Shown here: positions 60,748 to 64,000 of the stretch, in pieces
How the letters are laid out: each line of letters begins with the position of its first letter
Position numbering within the stretch: the first letter of the stretch is position 1
From: Pseudonocardia autotrophica
GTDB taxonomy: Bacteria > Actinomycetota > Actinomycetes > Mycobacteriales > Pseudonocardiaceae
Length of the DNA stretch: 64,000 nt
Direction: 5' to 3'
Assembly: GCF_000717175.1 (NCBI RefSeq)
Contig: NZ_JNYD01000003.1
Span: 186,001 to 250,000, forward strand
Notes under the pieces: model-generated
Databases searched by the model: none
What the model was told of the DNA's origin: nothing
What the model saw: only the letters and a program-made list of their open reading frames with translations
Position numbers and translations under genes: made by a program

Positions 60748-63093
60748 ATGCCTCATTCCATTCTCGGAACCGCCGTGCGGCGGATCGAGGACCCCGACCT
60801 GATCACCGGAGCCACCACCTACGTCGGCAACGTCGTCGCCGGCCGCACGGACGTGCTGCACGCCGCGTTCGTCCGCTCCCCGCTGGCGCACGCGCTCGTC
60901 ACCGGGATCGACACCTCCGCGGCCGCGGCGGCCGAGGGCGTCGTGGCCGTCTACACCGCCGCGGACCTCGAGCTCCCCGCGCACCACGGGCTGATGGTGC
61001 TCAACCCCGACATGCCCCGCCCCCCGCTGGCCACCGACCGGGTCCGGTTCGTCGGCGAGGCCGTGGCGCTCGTCGTCGCCGAGACCAAGGCCGCGGCGGT
61101 CGACGCCACCGAGCTGGTCGAGGTCGACTACGACCCGCTGCCCGCCGTCGTCGACCCCGAGGCGGCGCTCGACGCCGACGCCCCGCTGCAGTTCCCGGAC
61201 GCCGGGTCCAACGTGGCCGCCGGGCTCCGCTCGGCCGAGGGCGGAGCGGTGCTCGACGGCGCCGAGGTCGTGGTCCGCGCGCGCATGGTCAACCAGCGCA
61301 TCGCGGTCGTGCCGCTCGAGGGCAACGCGATCCTCGTCGACCCGACGGACTCCGACCACACGCTCGTCGTGCACGTCTCCACCCAGATGCCGCACGGCTT
61401 CCGCGCCCAGCTCGCCGGGCTGTTCGGGCTGGAGGCCGACGAGGTGCGGGTGATCGCGCCCAACGTCGGCGGCGGGTTCGGCGGCAAGGCCGGGATGATC
61501 GCCGAGCACACGGCGACCGTGGGCGCCGCGCGGGCGCTGGGCCGCCCGGTCGCGTGGGTCGAGACGCGCTCGGAGAACCTCGTCTCGATGCCGCACGGCC
61601 GCGGCCAGGTCGCCTACTACGAGCTCGGACTGACCCGCGAGGGCCGGATGACGGGGCTGCGCTGCCGGGTCGTCGGCGACGCGGGCGCCTACGCCGGGTT
61701 CGGCGGCGCGCTGCCGCTGCACATGACCTACGTGATGGCGCCGGGCGTCTACGATATCCCGAAGGTGGGCTACGACTCCGTCGCCGCGCTGACCAACACC
61801 ACGCCGATGGGCGCGTTCCGCGGGGCGGGCCGGCCGGAGGCGGCGGCGCACCTCGAGCGACTGGTCGACATCGCCGCGGCCGAGCTCGACCTCGACCCGG
61901 CCGAGCTGCGCCGGCGCAACTTCCTCGACCCCGCCGCGTTCCCGCTGACCACGCCGGTCGGCGCGAACTACGACGTCGGGGACTACGACCTGCCGCTGCG
62001 CGAGGCGCTGCGGCTGGCCGACTACGAGAAGCTCCGCGAGGAGCAGGTCACCCGCCGCGAGTCCGGCGACCCGGTGCAGCTGGGCATCGGCATGTCGGTC
62101 TACGTGGAGATCACCGCGGGCGGCGGGGGCAGCGAGTACGGCTCGGTGCGGGTGCACCCGGACGGCACGGCCACGGTGCAGGCGGGGACCTCGGCGCACG
62201 GGCAGGGCCACGCGACGTCGTTCGCGATGCTCGTCTCGGACCGGCTCGGCATCCCGATGGAGAAGATCACCTACGAGCAGTCCGACACCGCCAGCGTGCC
62301 GCGCGGCGGCGGCACCGGCGGCTCGCGCTCGCTGCAGATGGGCGGGTCCGCGGTCCGGGTCGCGGCCGACGACGTGCTCAAGGAGGCCACCCAGCGGGCC
62401 GCGGCGCTGCTCGAGGCGAACCCCGACGACGTCACGCTGACGGACGACGGGGAGTTCGGCGTCGCCGGCGTGCCGTCGGCCACCGTGACGTGGGAGCAGG
62501 TGGCGGCGGAGGGCGAGATCTTCGCCGGCGTCGACGAGCAGCAGTCCGACGCGACCTACCCCTTCGGCGCGCACCTGTCCGTGGTCGAGGTGGACACGCT
62601 GACCGGGCGCGTCCGGCCGCGGGCGCACATCGCGGTCGACGACTGCGGGCGGGTGCTCAACCCGCTGCTCGTGGAGGGGCAGCAGCACGGCGGGCTCGCG
62701 CAGGGCATCGCGCAGGCGCTCTACGAGGAGGTCCTCTACGACCCGGAGGGCAACCCGACCACCGCGACGCTGGCGGACTACCACATTCCCACCGCGGCCG
62801 ACCTCTTCTCGTTCCAGGCCGTCACGACCGAGACGCCCACACCGCGCAACGTGCTCGGGGCGAAGGGCATCGGCGAGTCCGCGACGATCGGCTCGACGCC
62901 GGCGGTGCAGAACGCGATCGTCGACGCGCTGCGCCCGTACGGGGTCAGGCACGTCGACCTGCCGTGCACCCCGGAGCGCATCTGGCGGGCGATCCAGACG
63001 GGCGGCGGCGACCCGTGGCGGGAGCCGGCGGACGTCTTCGGCGGGCTGCCGCTGCGGGGCGGGGACTCGCAGGACGAGTCCGGGGCGATCTAG
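60748..63093 (+). CDS. molybdenum hydroxylase large subunit (xanthine dehydrogenase/CoxL family), orphan
   Basis: 781-aa molybdopterin-cytosine-dinucleotide subunit. N-terminal ILGTAVRRIEDPDLITGATT, substrate/Mo loops NVGGGFGGKAGM and MGAFRGAGRPEA, then HGQGHATSFA and the catalytic Glu in GAKGIGESATIGS. The loop AFRGAGR is the non-CO-oxidising (form II) type, so an aromatic, N-heterocyclic or aldehyde substrate is more likely than CO. The FAD and [2Fe-2S] subunits that normally adjoin are missing on both sides. Followed by a terminator and an FAH-family gene. Confidence 0.9.
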   Translation: MPHSILGTAVRRIEDPDLITGATTYVGNVVAGRTDVLHAAFVRSPLAHALVTGIDTSAAAAAEGVVAVYTAADLELPAHHGLMVLNPDMPRPPLATDRVRFVGEAVALVVAETKAAAVDATELVEVDYDPLPAVVDPEAALDADAPLQFPDAGSNVAAGLRSAEGGAVLDGAEVVVRARMVNQRIAVVPLEGNAILVDPTDSDHTLVVHVSTQMPHGFRAQLAGLFGLEADEVRVIAPNVGGGFGGKAGMIAEHTATVGAARALGRPVAWVETRSENLVSMPHGRGQVAYYELGLTREGRMTGLRCRVVGDAGAYAGFGGALPLHMTYVMAPGVYDIPKVGYDSVAALTNTTPMGAFRGAGRPEAAAHLERLVDIAAAELDLDPAELRRRNFLDPAAFPLTTPVGANYDVGDYDLPLREALRLADYEKLREEQVTRRESGDPVQLGIGMSVYVEITAGGGGSEYGSVRVHPDGTATVQAGTSAHGQGHATSFAMLVSDRLGIPMEKITYEQSDTASVPRGGGTGGSRSLQMGGSAVRVAADDVLKEATQRAAALLEANPDDVTLTDDGEFGVAGVPSATVTWEQVAAEGEIFAGVDEQQSDATYPFGAHLSVVEVDTLTGRVRPRAHIAVDDCGRVLNPLLVEGQQHGGLAQGIAQALYEEVLYDPEGNPTTATLADYHIPTAADLFSFQAVTTETPTPRNVLGAKGIGESATIGSTPAVQNAIVDALRPYGVRHVDLPCTPERIWRAIQTGGGDPWREPADVFGGLPLRGGDSQDESGAI

Positions 63094-63137
63094 GACGCGG
63101 CCGTACGGCCGCATGATCGACAGGACGGTTCGGCCGT

Positions 63138-63170
63138 CCGGGGGTGGGTGCGCCGGGCACCCACCCCCGG
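63138..63170 (+). terminator. 14-bp hairpin terminator
   Basis: CCGGGGGTGGGTGC and GCACCCACCCCCGG pair perfectly around GCCGG. A separate 16-bp perfect palindrome, GCGGCCGTACGGCCGC, lies at 63097-63112, just after the stop codon. Confidence 0.75.
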
Positions 63171-63240
63171 GGCTGAAAACCGGCCCGGCGTGGCGCAGAC
63201 TCATGCCCGTGACGCGAGGATCGAGCGTGGAGCGCACGCG

Positions 63241-64000
63241 ATGAGGCTGGCCACCATCCGGACCGCCGCGGGGACCCGCGCCGTCCGGGTCGACGCGACC
63301 GGCGCGACCGAGACCGGCGACGCGGACCTGCGGGCCCTGTTGTCCCGCCCGGACTGGGCCGAGCACGCGGCGGCCGCGGCCGGCCCGTCGCACGCCGTCG
63401 AGGGGCTCGACTACGCCCCGCTGGTGCCCGCGCCGGAGAAGATCATCTGCGTCGGGCTGAACTACCGCGACCACGTCCTCGAGATGGGCAACGAGCTGCC
63501 CGAGTACCCCACGGTGTTCGCGAAGTACGCGCCCGCGCTCGTCGGCGCGTACGACGAGATCGAGCTGCCGACCGTCTCCGAGCAGGTCGACTACGAGGCC
63601 GAGCTGGCCGTGGTGATCGGCCGGCCGGTGCGCCACGCCGACGAGGCCGAGGCCGCGGCGGCGATCGCCGGCTACACGATCCTCAACGACGTCAGCGTGC
63701 GGGACTACCAGAACCGCACCAAGCAGTTCCTGCAGGGCAAGACGTTCGAACACAGCACCCCGCTGGGCCCCGTGCTCGTCACGCCGGACGAGCTGCCCGA
63801 GGGCGGCTGGGCGATCTCCTCGACGCTCGACGGCGAGGTCATGCAGGACTCGACCACCGACCAGCTCGTGTTCGGCGCGGTCGACCTGGTCGTGTACCTG
63901 TCGGCGATCCTCACGCTCAACCCGGGCGACGTCATCGCCACCGGTACGCCGGGCGGCGTCGGCCACGCGCGCCGGCCCCCGCGGTACCTGACCGACGGCG
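63241..64000 (+). CDS. fumarylacetoacetate hydrolase family protein, 3' end missing
   Basis: 253 residues visible; the frame is still open at the window edge. PEKIICVGLNYRDHVLEMGN opens the FAH core; VDYEAELAVVIGRPV gives the Glu-x-Glu metal ligands, and NDVSVRDYQNRTKQF and LNPGDVIATGTPGGVG are diagnostic. Members hydrolyse, decarboxylate or isomerise acylpyruvate-type products of aromatic ring cleavage. No strong ribosome site; GTGGAG lies 10 nt or so upstream. Confidence 0.9.
   Translation, partial: MRLATIRTAAGTRAVRVDATGATETGDADLRALLSRPDWAEHAAAAAGPSHAVEGLDYAPLVPAPEKIICVGLNYRDHVLEMGNELPEYPTVFAKYAPALVGAYDEIELPTVSEQVDYEAELAVVIGRPVRHADEAEAAAAIAGYTILNDVSVRDYQNRTKQFLQGKTFEHSTPLGPVLVTPDELPEGGWAISSTLDGEVMQDSTTDQLVFGAVDLVVYLSAILTLNPGDVIATGTPGGVGHARRPPRYLTDG

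Noticed and set aside
60748..63093. True aerobic CO dehydrogenase large subunit
   Set aside because: The active-site loop is AFRGAGR, not the AYRCSFR of form I CoxL, and the partner subunits are missing.

Overview
The window is very GC-rich DNA with GTG starts, strong Shine-Dalgarno sites and many apparently leaderless genes. The housekeeping set (IdeR, SthA, PAC2 protein, SCO5389-family protein, DUF4192 protein, class I fumarase, AcuC next to a GNAT/acyl-CoA-synthetase fusion) indicates a high-GC actinobacterium, most likely Pseudonocardiaceae and perhaps Pseudonocardia. The species is an inference. I saw no rRNA, tRNA, CRISPR array, insertion sequence or phage gene.

Layout. 1-15.4 kb is mixed chromosomal content: two MFS transporters, a BCCT osmolyte transporter, a serine hydrolase, a divergent AsnC-regulator/E1-like dehydrogenase pair, an iron-siderophore binding lipoprotein with an IdeR box, a PP2C phosphatase, a PAC2 protein and a CooC/MinD-like ATPase with its SCO5389-family partner. 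15.5-20.5 kb holds a PadR regulator, the last two enzymes of a meta-cleavage pathway (acylating acetaldehyde dehydrogenase and 4-hydroxy-2-oxovalerate aldolase), the wreck of an aldehyde dehydrogenase gene, small membrane proteins and a degenerate SDR/HAD pair. 20.5-44.5 kb is a dense aromatic-catabolism island: two Rieske oxygenases, each coupled to a tiny zinc-ribbon protein ending in HEPEH; a two-subunit PEP-synthase-like kinase; three IclR and one GntR regulators; a thioredoxin-like protein coupled to a UGSC-family selenoprotein; a Rieske ferredoxin; 4-oxalocrotonate tautomerase, decarboxylase and hydratase; two tandem extradiol dioxygenases; a histidine-phosphatase-family protein; and a fused indolepyruvate:ferredoxin oxidoreductase. 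44.5-58 kb is core genome (M23 peptidase, SthA, DUF4192, GalE, IdeR, rhodanese, AcuC, acyl-CoA synthetase/GNAT, fumarase). 58-64 kb holds a flippase-kinase fusion, an orphan molybdenum hydroxylase large subunit and a truncated FAH-family gene.

How it fits together. Rieske oxygenases fed by the ferredoxin would hydroxylate or O-dealkylate an aromatic substrate, possibly after activation by the PEP-synthase-like kinase. The extradiol enzymes would open the ring, and tautomerase, decarboxylase, hydratase, aldolase and acetaldehyde dehydrogenase would take the product to acetyl-CoA and pyruvate. The semialdehyde dehydrogenase step survives only as a pseudogene, so that activity must come from elsewhere or the lower branch is decaying.

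The most striking feature is at 33062-33064, where an in-frame TGA is followed at once by codons for Gly-Ser-Cys and by a hairpin suited to a bacterial SECIS. The two half-genes form one selenoprotein of 180 residues with Sec at position 100. A normal gene caller would split it.
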